From Candidatus Falkowbacteria bacterium (GTDB lineage: Bacteria > Patescibacteriota > Patescibacteriia > UBA11705 > JABHMO01): a stretch of DNA of 54,182 bases. The translations under genes were made by a program, and so were the position numbers. Location: NCBI GenBank assembly GCA_018674305.1, contig JABHAL010000007.1:70976-125157 (forward strand), given 5' to 3'. Below the pieces are notes generated by a model. That model was not told the origin of the DNA and searched no databases. It worked only from the letters and a program-made list of their open reading frames with translations. Below are positions 7,362 through 16,000 of this stretch, one piece after another (the stretch's first letter is position 1; every line of letters begins with the position of its first letter).

Positions 7362-8951
7362 TTATTCACTTATTAATTTTTTCAACTTGATAACCATCTC
7401 GTCGTACAACCAACATCTTTCCGCCGAAGTACAATACTCACATTTACAAGCAGAGTAAACTGAGTACCAAACAATTTGACAGAGGTGCCAAAAACTTTTA
7501 CTAAACGCTTTTTGTTGTTTTATATAATAATCCAATTCCTTTTCAATTCGCTCGACTAGACTTTGTAAACTAACCAAACTATTATTTTTTTTCAATTCTA
7601 GATTTTTACGAAAAACGGAAACCTGCAATCCAGCCAAATCAATGGCCACATTCCCTAACGCTTCTGAGCTACCCAGATATGGGAAAGCAGGGCGCGGATC
7701 AATAAAATATGCCTTATCTTGTCTTATAATTATATTGGCAGCACTCAAGTCCTTATGTGCTAGGCCACTGGTTAAATTATTCAAATATAAGTGTTTATTT
7801 TCAAGAATCCTTTTATATTTGCCTTCCAACTCTGACCATAAACCAGCCTTATGCAAATTAATTTTTAGAGCTTGTATTAATTCTGTGAAAAATAATTCCG
7901 CTTTATCTTTGTCTGGATTTTTAGTTTCATTATATATTTGTCTCAAGTTTAATAAAATCCGTTCATTACTCTTAACTAATTTTAATTCATCTTCAACTTG
8001 AGATAACCGTAAGTTTTGTTCAAAGTTATCATTACCTAAATTTTCTATTTTCAAAATTGACTGACCTTCTTGAGAATAAACCAACTCCACTTGGGGAAAA
8101 TAATCATTATAATTATCTAGTGCCTGCTGATATTTTTGATAATTAGCTAATTCTTTATTGATCTCACCGCTTAATCCGATTTTTAAAATTTGTCCGTCAA
8201 CTGAAACTGTTTTGGAGTCTGAAGTACCACCAAGATTCTTGATCTTTTTGTCTGCTACACTCTCACCTAAATATTGGGCTAAAACTTCTAGATAATTTCT
8301 TGAATTAAGCACATTTGGCAACTGTAAAATATCATCAATTGAGTGATCAGCATAATTAGATTTTTCTGAACCAACATAAACAGTGGTCACCCCCAAAGCT
8401 TTCGGGGGAATAATATCTGTGCTTTCCTGATCACCAACAGAAATAGTATTCTTGAATTCAGTTTCATACTTTTCACAAATAAACTGAAAACGGTTCCCAT
8501 GGTCTTTACGAATATCGCCTTCACCTGTATAGACATTGTTGCCGAAAATTTGGACTAAATCTAACTCCTTCAAAACTCTGGTTACCCAAATTTTCGGTGC
8601 ATCGGAAACCAGTACTAATTTAAATTCAGTGGCTAATCTCTCCAAAGTTTGCTTTACGTCCCCGACACGAACTATAAAAGAAGACGGCTCAAGGTCCCAA
8701 ACAAAATTGAAGTATTCATAACGATCCAAACCATAGCTCTTCTCCAGTCCAATACTGACACCCTCCTTGAATGTGTTTTGGACATGATTCAAAATTTCTT
8801 CTGCGCCAAATTCATCTTTATTTAATTTGTTTCCTATAAAAGCCTTAGCCCTTGCTAAAATTGCTGGCTTTAATGGAGAATTATTATAAGATCCGCCCTT
8901 CAACTGATAAAGGGTTCCGTCAAGATCTAAAATTAGAAGTTTTTTGTTCAT
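7362..8951 (-). CDS. HAD hydrolase fused to aminoglycoside-phosphotransferase-like kinase
   Basis: This 529-residue protein has two catalytic domains. Residues 1-215 are a HAD hydrolase: DLDGT (D9, D11), S116 in VLVSDAP, K184 region and GDQESTD (D174). Residues about 245-529 look like an APH/choline-kinase fold: HKDLSAANI gives H399, D401 and N406, and FIDPR gives the metal-binding D418. The extreme C-terminus has CKCEYCTSAERC, a possible metal-binding cluster. Fusion of a phosphatase with a phosphotransferase suggests a phosphorylated small molecule is made and removed by one protein, or that one domain is sensory; this is inference. GAGGTG six bases upstream of the ATG supports the start. 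It heads an operon with the DUF4424-like gene. Confidence 0.75.
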   Translation of the reverse strand: MNKKLLILDLDGTLYQLKGGSYNNSPLKPAILARAKAFIGNKLNKDEFGAEEILNHVQNTFKEGVSIGLEKSYGLDRYEYFNFVWDLEPSSFIVRVGDVKQTLERLATEFKLVLVSDAPKIWVTRVLKELDLVQIFGNNVYTGEGDIRKDHGNRFQFICEKYETEFKNTISVGDQESTDIIPPKALGVTTVYVGSEKSNYADHSIDDILQLPNVLNSRNYLEVLAQYLGESVADKKIKNLGGTSDSKTVSVDGQILKIGLSGEINKELANYQKYQQALDNYNDYFPQVELVYSQEGQSILKIENLGNDNFEQNLRLSQVEDELKLVKSNERILLNLRQIYNETKNPDKDKAELFFTELIQALKINLHKAGLWSELEGKYKRILENKHLYLNNLTSGLAHKDLSAANIIIRQDKAYFIDPRPAFPYLGSSEALGNVAIDLAGLQVSVFRKNLELKKNNSLVSLQSLVERIEKELDYYIKQQKAFSKSFWHLCQIVWYSVYSACKCEYCTSAERCWLYDEMVIKLKKLISE

Positions 8952-9011
8952 ATTTACACCTCATTTACATCTCAATCTTACCAATTTACCCCAGTTTAGT
9001 CAAACTGTATA

Positions 9012-9144
9012 AATAATCAATTTATCAATTCTCTAAATCCTAAACAATTTTAAAATTAACAATCTAAAACACAAAATAAAACTTTTGAATTTGAATATTT
9101 AAATTTGTTTAGAGTTTGATTATTAGGTAATTGATCAATTAGTT
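9012..9144. mobile_element. Gene-less derivative of the four-helix-bundle cassette
   Basis: The left part (AATAATCAATTTATCAATT, then CTAAATCCTAAACAA) matches the reverse complement of the right end at 3935-3976. The right part (TTTGTTTAGAGTTTGAT, then GGTAATTGATCAATTAG) matches the reverse complement of the left end at 3487-3530. Both ends are thus kept in opposite orientation with no gene between them, as in a miniature inverted-repeat element. Confidence 0.55.
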
Positions 9145-9161
9145 CAAACATCTCGCAACAC

Positions 9162-9197
9162 AAAAATAAAAAAGCGACCCGTACATGTACGAATCGC
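9162..9197 (-). terminator. Terminator of the Band 7 gene
   Basis: AGCGA-CCCGTACATGTACGAA-TCGCT (9172-9197) forms a hairpin with an inner CGTACATGTACG palindrome. On the minus strand it is followed by TTTTTTATTTTT, giving a good terminator 12 nt after the Band 7 stop codon. Confidence 0.8.
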
Positions 9198-9208
9198 TGT
9201 ATATCATT

Positions 9209-10012
9209 CTAAGCTATGGGCGCATCAGCATGAGCAGCTCTAAGCCCTCTGTTTTTTTCAGTTTGAACCTGTCGCAAAATGGTAATACCTACCGCTTCAA
9301 TAAGTATACCCATATGATCAACATCTTCATTCACTTTATTAACCACTTCTCTTTCCATTCTTGCTAGAAGTTCTTTGTCTTTCAAAACTTCATCCAAGGA
9401 ATTACGCGCGCAAACAGTGCGTACTGCGCTCACTATGTATGTTTCAACCAATTCTTGCAAGTTTCTACGTGAGTCTGAATCTTCTACTAACTTAGGTCTT
9501 ATGCATTTTGCTACTTCAACCACAGAACAACCATCGTCCTTGACCCTAACCTTGTTAGTGATTTCAGCTTCTACTTCTTTAATATCATCAAAAAGCAAGG
9601 CTTCCTCACCGAGTCGTTCAATGGTAAAATCTAAACTTTTTATAGGAACAAAAGAAACCATTGTATAAAACCCACGGAGTTTACCTGAACGTAAAACTCG
9701 AATGTTTCTTCCTTTAGGATAAACCAGAACATGCCCTTTGGGAACCTCGATCGCCGTATTCTCATAGAGAACACCAACCACACAAAGAAAGAGCACCAAC
9801 GCAATTCCGAAAATCCAGGCTAAAACAACTGACCCCTCAGATAGTGCGGTTAGCAAACAAAGAGCGAATACAAAAGCCCCAATAATGAAACAAATGAACG
9901 TACTGAGTTTAATAGCCTCTCTATTCCTTTCCCAAAATGACCGATCAGGAACGAAGGTTTTTTCAAAAACCTTGTCATCATCTCTTGTTACAACATGTTT
10001 ACCATCTTCCAT
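9209..10012 (-). CDS. Band 7/SPFH domain membrane protein
   Basis: This 267-residue protein has two N-terminal membrane spans (about residues 35-60 and 64-83) and then an SPFH/Band 7 domain: ENTAIEVPKGHVLVYPKGR, a middle region with VEAEITNKVRVKDDG, and a helical LQELVETYIVSAVRTVCARNSLDEVL ending GILIEAVGITIL. Such proteins form oligomeric membrane scaffolds and often tune membrane proteases. The C-terminal coiled coil is short compared with flotillin. GGGGG six bases before the ATG and a strong promoter at 10061-10089 drive it. It stands alone, with terminators on both sides. Confidence 0.8.
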   Translation of the reverse strand: MEDGKHVVTRDDDKVFEKTFVPDRSFWERNREAIKLSTFICFIIGAFVFALCLLTALSEGSVVLAWIFGIALVLFLCVVGVLYENTAIEVPKGHVLVYPKGRNIRVLRSGKLRGFYTMVSFVPIKSLDFTIERLGEEALLFDDIKEVEAEITNKVRVKDDGCSVVEVAKCIRPKLVEDSDSRRNLQELVETYIVSAVRTVCARNSLDEVLKDKELLARMEREVVNKVNEDVDHMGILIEAVGITILRQVQTEKNRGLRAAHADAPIA

Positions 10013-10060
10013 TGAGTACCCCCTTGATTAATATATTTTAACTGAACAGAACCACAGATA

Positions 10061-10089
10061 AGAATATCACAACCGAGTAAATATGTCAA
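10061..10089 (-). promoter_or_regulatory. Strong promoter of the Band 7 gene
   Basis: Read on the minus strand: TTGACA (10084-10089), a 17-nt spacer and TATTCT (10061-10066) preceded by TGA, an extended -10. It lies about 50 nt before the ATG at 10012. Confidence 0.75.
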
Positions 10090-10144
10090 GTACACCGTAA
10101 TGGTTCAATATCTTTGCAATATTAATGAGTTAAATTTCACTTAC

Positions 10145-10273
10145 TTAGCCACCTGGGGTTGAAAACCCCAGGCTATTATATTCTAAACCCCCATAAATGG
10201 GGCTAAGTCTCTTCAGGCTACTTTAGTAGCCTTTACAAAACCTAGCCTGGCCCTTTCAGGGCCAGGTGACTAA
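10145..10273. repeat. REP-like palindromic element with inverted ends
   Basis: The outer ends TTAGCCACCTGG (10145-10156) and CCAGGTGACTAA (10262-10273) are inverted repeats with one mismatch. Inside are further hairpins: CCTGGGGTTGAAAACCCCAGG, CCCCCATAAATGGGG, AGGCTACTTTAGTAGCC and CTGGCCCTTTCAGGGCCAG. This series of GC-rich hairpins resembles REP/BIME elements mobilised by RAYT transposases in other bacteria. No transposase is in the window. The rest of the 10013-10443 gap holds a promoter and a terminator but no gene that I can see. Confidence 0.7.
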
Positions 10274-10410
10274 ATACAATAATTATGAACATTTACATCC
10301 TAGAATTAATTACATTTAACTCCACTACAAGTGTTGCCAAGCTCTTGACTTTAATTCGGTACACCTAATAAAAGCATGCAAAATTACCACAAAGTAGTCC
10401 CCTCGGGACA

Positions 10411-10435
10411 ATAAAAAAGCCCCGCGTGCGGGGCT
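10411..10435 (-). terminator. Terminator of the GNAT/AstE-like operon
   Basis: AGCCCCGC (10418-10425) and GCGGGGCT (10428-10435) form a GC-rich hairpin. On the minus strand it is followed by TTTTTTATT. It lies just after the stop codon of the acetyltransferase gene. Confidence 0.85.
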
Positions 10436-10443
10436 ATGACTTA

Positions 10444-11007
10444 TCAGCAATTTACAAGCAGATACCAGTAATCATGCATGAATGGTTCCTCACTGGCTGG
10501 CTTTTGAATACCGGTTTTTTGGAAACCTAGTTGTTCAGCTGGCTTGATTGAGCCGATATTATCTTCGCGCAAGCGAGTTAATATCAGATTAGGTATAGCC
10601 ATTTTTTGTTTTTCCTTCAAAAAGCTTTTGCGAAGCAGTGTGCCGATCCCCTGCCTGCTAAATTTTGGATCAACAACCAGCTCACGCTCCCAAATGATTA
10701 AACAACCAAACTGACTCATTCTTTCCATCTGTCTATGAACCCAGAGCCACAAGTTTGTACCTCTCTCAGCTTCCAGTCGAGCAAATGACATCAAGTCATG
10801 CCAGTGCGCGCCAACAAGCTTATCTGTGTCTTCATCTATAGCCACAAAACATCGAAATCCCGGCAAGCTAAAAGCTTCTTCCCAGCGACGGAGAACTTCT
10901 TCATCGCTTAAATCTTCATGCCAGGGAAGGCCAGCAAAAGCTCGTTTATATACTGCCAGCACCTGTTCCAAATCCTCATCTTGCATCAAACGAATTTTCA
11001 GGTTCAT
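10444..11007 (-). CDS. GNAT family N-acetyltransferase
   Basis: The 187-residue protein starts at the ATG at 11007, preceded by GGGAGGG; a longer reading frame from 11058 lacks such a site. The GNAT fold is shown by the beta-alpha start (LKIRLMQDEDLEQVLAVYKRAF), the strand LVVDPKFSRQGIGTLL with the acetyl-CoA pyrophosphate loop SRQGIG, and the C-terminal NIGSIKPAEQLGF element. The acceptor is unknown. It follows the AstE/AspA-like gene in the same operon, so it may act on an amino-acid-like or peptide product; this is context only. Confidence 0.85.
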   Translation of the reverse strand: MNLKIRLMQDEDLEQVLAVYKRAFAGLPWHEDLSDEEVLRRWEEAFSLPGFRCFVAIDEDTDKLVGAHWHDLMSFARLEAERGTNLWLWVHRQMERMSQFGCLIIWERELVVDPKFSRQGIGTLLRKSFLKEKQKMAIPNLILTRLREDNIGSIKPAEQLGFQKTGIQKPASEEPFMHDYWYLLVNC

Positions 11008-11059
11008 TTTCCCTCCCTGCATGACAATCTCTGTTATAACAATATGGCAATATAACAAT

Positions 11060-11854
11060 TTAGCAATTTACTTTAAACATCTTATAACAAGCAAAATCAT
11101 ACTCTCCAACCAGAAGCGGATAAAACTTTTCACCGTCAAGTTCAACTTCCTCAAAGTTTATCAACTTCGGGTCCATTTTCTCGTGCTTGCCATACACCCA
11201 AAATATATTTTTCCCTTGTAAATTTTCTTTGGTAATTTGATTAGTATAATTCTGTAAAAAGTATTGAATTTTTTCTTGCAACTCAGCCTGAACGGAACTA
11301 CTATCTTTAGGCCCAGCTTCAATTTCAATAGCCGGCTCAAGAAATTCAACCAAAGGGCCAGTCGGTCTTTTCTCCGATGGCAACCAGAATACAATGTTCG
11401 CTATTTTGAACTGCAATGCCAAAAGTAAATCCTCAAAACTAGGCTTGGTAATAATAACAAACAAACCAGTATCTGATTTACTACCATGTAAATCAACCAT
11501 ATAATTGAATTCTTGCGCTTTCGCAATAATTTCCGCCGCGCGTCGTTCTTCGTGTTTTTCAGAATTAGGATTTCCCGGTCCTGCGCGGTTCATATCTACA
11601 TTAATAAAGCGCTTATTGGCGTCTAAAGCTTTATCATTAGCAATCAGCCAATCAATCTCTTGGGACTGCTCAATTTTTCTCATAACATCTACGCCGATCT
11701 TTTCATCTCCGTGAACTGCTGTAAAAAACAAAACATCCCGATCGACCGGCTTTTGTGGCAAAATAAAAGAATCACCACCAGCGCGCAGTTGCTCAATCTC
11801 ATTAACTAAAAGTTCGAACTTGTACTTGTAAATTGGTAAAACTTTGTCTAGCAT
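11060..11854 (-). CDS. Succinylglutamate desuccinylase/aspartoacylase-like metalloenzyme
   Basis: This 264-residue protein has the zinc-binding set of the M14/AstE-AspA family: H48 and E51 in AVHGDEKIG, the substrate-binding NR in DMNRAGPG (N89, R90), H123 in VDLHGS, and the catalytic Glu in AIEIEAGP (about E179). These enzymes remove N-acyl groups from amino acids. Length is slightly short of AstE. It is transcribed with the GNAT gene, so an acylation/deacylation pair acting on related compounds is possible. Substrate not determinable here. Confidence 0.8.
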   Translation of the reverse strand: MLDKVLPIYKYKFELLVNEIEQLRAGGDSFILPQKPVDRDVLFFTAVHGDEKIGVDVMRKIEQSQEIDWLIANDKALDANKRFINVDMNRAGPGNPNSEKHEERRAAEIIAKAQEFNYMVDLHGSKSDTGLFVIITKPSFEDLLLALQFKIANIVFWLPSEKRPTGPLVEFLEPAIEIEAGPKDSSSVQAELQEKIQYFLQNYTNQITKENLQGKNIFWVYGKHEKMDPKLINFEEVELDGEKFYPLLVGEYDFACYKMFKVNC

Positions 11855-11915
11855 ATTCTATATTCTCATTTAAAGCGTAACCTATATTAACATCTTCGTC
11901 AATAAAAGTTTAGAC

Positions 11916-11944
11916 TTGACAGCTCTTTACAAATCTTGTAAGCT
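11916..11944 (+). promoter_or_regulatory. Candidate promoter with internal dyad
   Basis: TTGACA (11916-11921) is followed after 17 nt by a weak -10 (TAAGCT, 11939-11944). The spacer holds an imperfect palindrome, CTTTACAA-at-CTTGTAAG, flanked by AGCT on both sides (11921-11944), a plausible repressor site. The ATG is at 12003 with AAAGGAGGT at 11989-11997. Confidence 0.45.
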
Positions 11945-12002
11945 ACAGTATTATCAAAGTAGACGCATTCATTTGATAAATTAACTCCAAAGGAGGTCCC
12001 AA

Positions 12003-12941
12003 ATGCGTAACAATGTTCATTCCAACATGTCTGCTTGCCATGAACCTGCGCGCAGCAAATGGTTCATGGTTCTTTCAAATGTTTTCGTGCCTGTCCTGCG
12101 AAGCCTTGGCGTAGTAGGATTTTCGTGTTTTCGTGCATTCGTGCCCTTGTGCTTTCGTGCATTCGTGTCCTTGTGCTTTTGTGCTTTCGTGCTTGTAGCT
12201 TGCGAAAGCGGTAACGGCAATGATCCCAACGACACGCCCGGCGTGGACGTGACGGATGATAAATATACACCGCCTGACGGCGAGGAGCTCGATGTCAACG
12301 CTGAAATCAGCGATCCTGATACCGATCCAGATGTTGAACTACTTGACTGCGGTAATGGTATCTGTGAGCCAGAAAAGGGTGAAAATCTACTCACCTGCAT
12401 CGAAGATTGCCAAAACCAGGGCGACTGCGGTAACTTCATCTGCGAGCCGGATAAGTTCGAAGACTACCTGACCTGCAGTAATGACTGCGAAGAGTTAGAA
12501 CATTGTGGAGATGGTGATTGTAACTACCAGGAAGAATGTATCAACTGCCCGGCGGATTGCGGTTGTGAAAAAGAGCAAGTTTGTATCCAGCCAGTAGAAG
12601 GTCAGCTCTATGTGTGCAGTGACGTTGAAGACCCACTCGAGCCATATTACTGGATCGAGGGTGAGTGGAAGTGTACTGAAGGTACAATTCAGGGCAACAC
12701 CTATACCGTCACAATTGAGGGCTGGGATACTAAATTGGGAGCGAATGTGAATGGTTTCAGTCCCTGTATCGGTTATGCAATGACCACAGAAAATCAAAAT
12801 GAATTCACGTTTAGTGGAAAATCTCAGTCAGGAAAGGTACAATGCTTCGACGGAATCATTACAAACAATGATAGCACTCTCACCTTCTCGGCGAAATCAG
12901 ACACAACTCCGACCACCAATTTCGTATATGTAAAACAATAA
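12003..12941 (+). CDS. Cysteine-rich lipoprotein with repeat-derived signal peptide
   Basis: This 312-residue protein has an unusual N-terminus of about 63 residues ending in the lipobox LVAC followed by ESGNGNDPND, so it is predicted to be lipidated at that Cys. The hydrophobic core is made of 8-residue units CFRAFVPL / CFRAFVSL / CFCAFV encoded by a 24-bp tandem repeat. The mature protein has an acidic linker, then repeats of the type CGNGICEPEKGENLLTC, CGNFICEPDKFEDYLTC and CGDGDCNYQEECINC-PADCGC, each with paired cysteines as in secreted EGF-like/Cys-rich modules, and a C-terminal beta-rich domain (about 210-312). AAAGGAGGT sets the start. Transcribed alone on the plus strand. Surface role likely; exact function unknown. 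Confidence 0.7.
   Translation: MRNNVHSNMSACHEPARSKWFMVLSNVFVPVLRSLGVVGFSCFRAFVPLCFRAFVSLCFCAFVLVACESGNGNDPNDTPGVDVTDDKYTPPDGEELDVNAEISDPDTDPDVELLDCGNGICEPEKGENLLTCIEDCQNQGDCGNFICEPDKFEDYLTCSNDCEELEHCGDGDCNYQEECINCPADCGCEKEQVCIQPVEGQLYVCSDVEDPLEPYYWIEGEWKCTEGTIQGNTYTVTIEGWDTKLGANVNGFSPCIGYAMTTENQNEFTFSGKSQSGKVQCFDGIITNNDSTLTFSAKSDTTPTTNFVYVKQ
12129..12192. repeat. TTTCGTGC tandem repeat inside lipoprotein gene
   Basis: Two 24-bp units (12129-12152 and 12153-12176) differ at one base, followed by TTTTGTGC and TTTCGTGC. Each unit is three 8-mers related to TTTCGTGC. Just upstream (12094-12119) is a palindrome centred on AAGCCTTGGC with TCCT and AGGA ends. TTTCGTG-type sequences also occur between genes at 36793-36906 and 37290-37384. 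Confidence 0.7.
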
Positions 12942-12950
12942 AAAACCAAA

Positions 12951-12990
12951 GCCACCAATTCTACACAGAGATGGTGGTCTTTTTATTTTA
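12951..12990 (+). terminator. Terminator of the lipoprotein gene
   Basis: GCCACCA (12951-12957) pairs with TGGTGGT (12972-12978, one G-T pair), followed by CTTTTTATTTT. Confidence 0.7.
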
Positions 12991-13054
12991 AATAAAAAAA
13001 CTACCCCTTTACAGATTCCGGAGCAAGTCCGGAATGACGTAAAGAGGTAGTTTT
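12990..13054 (-). terminator. Terminator of the giant gene carrying a REP-like core
   Basis: AAAACTACC (12997-13005) pairs with GGTAGTTTT (13046-13054) and CTTTAC (13007-13012) with GTAAAG (13039-13044). The loop is itself a hairpin, ATTCCGG-agcaagt-CCGGAAT (13015-13035). On the minus strand it is followed by a run of T (13000-12994), so it fits a terminator for the 13062-23216 gene. The core is the same palindrome found at 24456-25195. Confidence 0.75.
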
Positions 13055-13061
13055 AATTTAA

Positions 13062-16000
13062 TTATGGAATTATATAAATATATCCATCATAAAACTCAAA
13101 TCTGTCTGCTTCAAAATCACAATCCAATTCCCAATACCCCGTATATTCATTATCCTTATTACACCAGCCCCAGTTGTCCTTAACCTGAACACCTGGTAAG
13201 AACCGACAAGCAGTTTCACCGGTTGACAATTTTTCTTTACAACTCGTGTCGTTATCACCGACACAGTCAGGTAACCCATCAGTTGAATAACAAATATATG
13301 TATTTTCGTAAGAGAAATATCCTTCGTGACAAGCATCTGATGTATCACCAAATCTATCTTTTGGATCATCACAGTCACCATATTGACCACAAACTGAATT
13401 ATCATTACATTCATAGGTAGCTTCGTCACCTTCACCTACTCGCTCACACGGACAAGAAAATCCATCCCAGTCTCCGCATTGACCCATAGGAATTACAACC
13501 TTTTCCTGACAAAATGGTTTGTGATTTTTGAAGGAGCCACTATTTGTAATTGATCCGGCACCATCACCCCAGTTTATCGTAACTTGCTTCAATGGCATTT
13601 GTTCATGGGCAGCCCAGGCGTAGAATTTCATAGTTAAATCCAACTGACCATTGTGCGCTACGATATCGCCACCAGTGTAACTACCTAAACTCGTAGCAAT
13701 TGTGAGCTGGTTAGGGGAAGCTTTCAATGCTCCACCCGCTTCGCCAGGTCCAACTGAAGCTATCATTGGTGGATGTGGGGTGTAATCGGTAATAGTATCA
13801 CCTGAAAAATCCTCAGTATAAATTGCCTTTTCCTCATACTTCTTCGTAGTATAATTCCACGTCCATCCTTTATAAACCTTAGCAAAAATATAATCCAAGG
13901 AAGAATACTCCGGCTTGTTATTAGCAATAGTTACCTCGTCTATATTTGTGCACTGTATAGTCCTACCAACAGCGTTATGGGATTCATTCAAATAATTATA
14001 AGGCAAAGATTGGGTGCAACCATATGGTTTGCCACCATAATCAGTGCCTTGAGTGTAATTGTCATCAAATCTAGTCCAGAGACTACCCCCAGGCATTTCG
14101 TCATAACTTCCATCACAAGTATCACCTACGCACATTGAATTATTAGATCCCATATATTTATCAGGTATTTTCATTAAGGTATCTCGCCCTTCAAGAGAAT
14201 CTCCTACAGCACTACCAAATGGCGTTGGCTCTGAACCCCAAACTATACCATTACCTCCACCTGGAAGGGAAGCATTTGGATCATCTTCCTCATACCATTT
14301 TTGATATTGATATATCCTATTTGTAAACGCTTTATTAAGACTTTCACCTGCAAGAACATTAGAAGAATCATATACCTGCACCATTTCCTGCGCATATTCA
14401 TGAAACACTCCCTTGATCACCAGTTCCTGCCAACCTCCGTCCTTAGAATCATCACATAAAGCAAACCATGATTTACGCATCCGACCAGTTTCATCAAAAA
14501 TTATTCTCAAACCAAAGTAATTTTTATAAGCGGAAGCATCGCCGTCATGATTGCCCACATCACAATAACCGGTTAAAGCTTTGAATCCATTTTCTTCCTG
14601 CTTCACTGCCACAATATCACCAAAATCAAACCCTAGTTCTGTCTCCGCAGGCTCTTCTAATCCCGCAGATATATCACTAGCACACAGACCATAATTACCA
14701 TTATCATTATCAATACAAACTAAATCATCACGACAATCAGGATTTCCACTATTATTAGACTTATTCATTCGACACTCTGTATTAATACAAACTGATAGCT
14801 CGGCATTTATTGTCTTACATTTACCAACGCCCTCGGGCATATAAACAAAAGAAGAGTTACTATCCTGCCACTCCCAAGTACCGTCACAATCAGAGTCTTC
14901 ACTGCAACCTGCCAAGGGCTTTTTGACCCATTCGCTATCATCTGTTTTATAGAGTTCTAACTCATATACTGTGTCATCTATTTCAGGTTCAACATCAGCG
15001 ACTTCAGGATTATCACAATAGTCAGGATCTAATGTTGTTTGGTTTATAATGTCAATACACTCACCTTGTGAATAATCATAACCTTTACCCATGAACATAG
15101 GGGTAAACTTAGATTCCTTTTTTGCATTATCACCTTTTAAATAAACGCTCTCTTTAGGTCCACCAAATTTATAATTATTATGATTTTCTTGCAATTCGTG
15201 GCCTCCATGCCAAACAACCTGCCAATAATACCACTTTGAATAATCATTACCAAAACAATCTATTAGCTTTTCTGAAGCACCCTGAGTATTAGTATCAATC
15301 CACTCCCCTTCTCCCTTGGGACAGAAAAAAGCCCAGTCATCCTTTTTGAAAGTATGCTTATCAGTTGCTCCAGCATAACCCTTCTCGTAATTACCATAAT
15401 TATCAGTTCCATTTTTTAGAAAATATGCATATCTCTCAATGTCAAACTCTTCCGTTTTATTTCCAGGATCAATTACCACCTGCCCATCCCAGTCCTTGGC
15501 GCTTTCACACCAATCCGTACTTTGCCCATCAACACAATCAATCATGATACCAACTAATTCCTCATCATAAACTGCTGGACCACTAATCGAAGATACTCCC
15601 TCTTTATATGATTCATCACCATCTGAACCAGCCTTTAGACTAAAGGACCAATTTGGGAGTGTTCCATTTTTTTGCTCCTTTTGTTCATTACTTGAATTAT
15701 TTATAGAAAACAACGGTCTTATATACTCCTTTATATTGTGGATATCATCAGCAGGGTCTTCTGGCAAAAACATCTTCTGATTTCTTCCCTTAGCATTGGT
15801 GGTAAATAAACGACCAACATTTTCATTTGGATTATACCCTGCCTCCAAATAATTATTTGATAAATCCTGTAAACCAGCTAAACTCTGAGTTGGATACCAG
15901 GTCAAACAAGGATGCTGGTCAGGATCATTATTCATAGTTGTGCTATCATCCCACTCTAGGCAATATCCTTGCCAGCCAGTGTATTCTGTGTTTGCGCCAT

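Noticed and set aside
12017-12439. Minus-strand ORF of 140 residues opposite the lipoprotein gene
   Set aside because: It is a shadow of the plus-strand gene: the plus strand has the ribosome binding site, signal peptide, lipobox and terminator.
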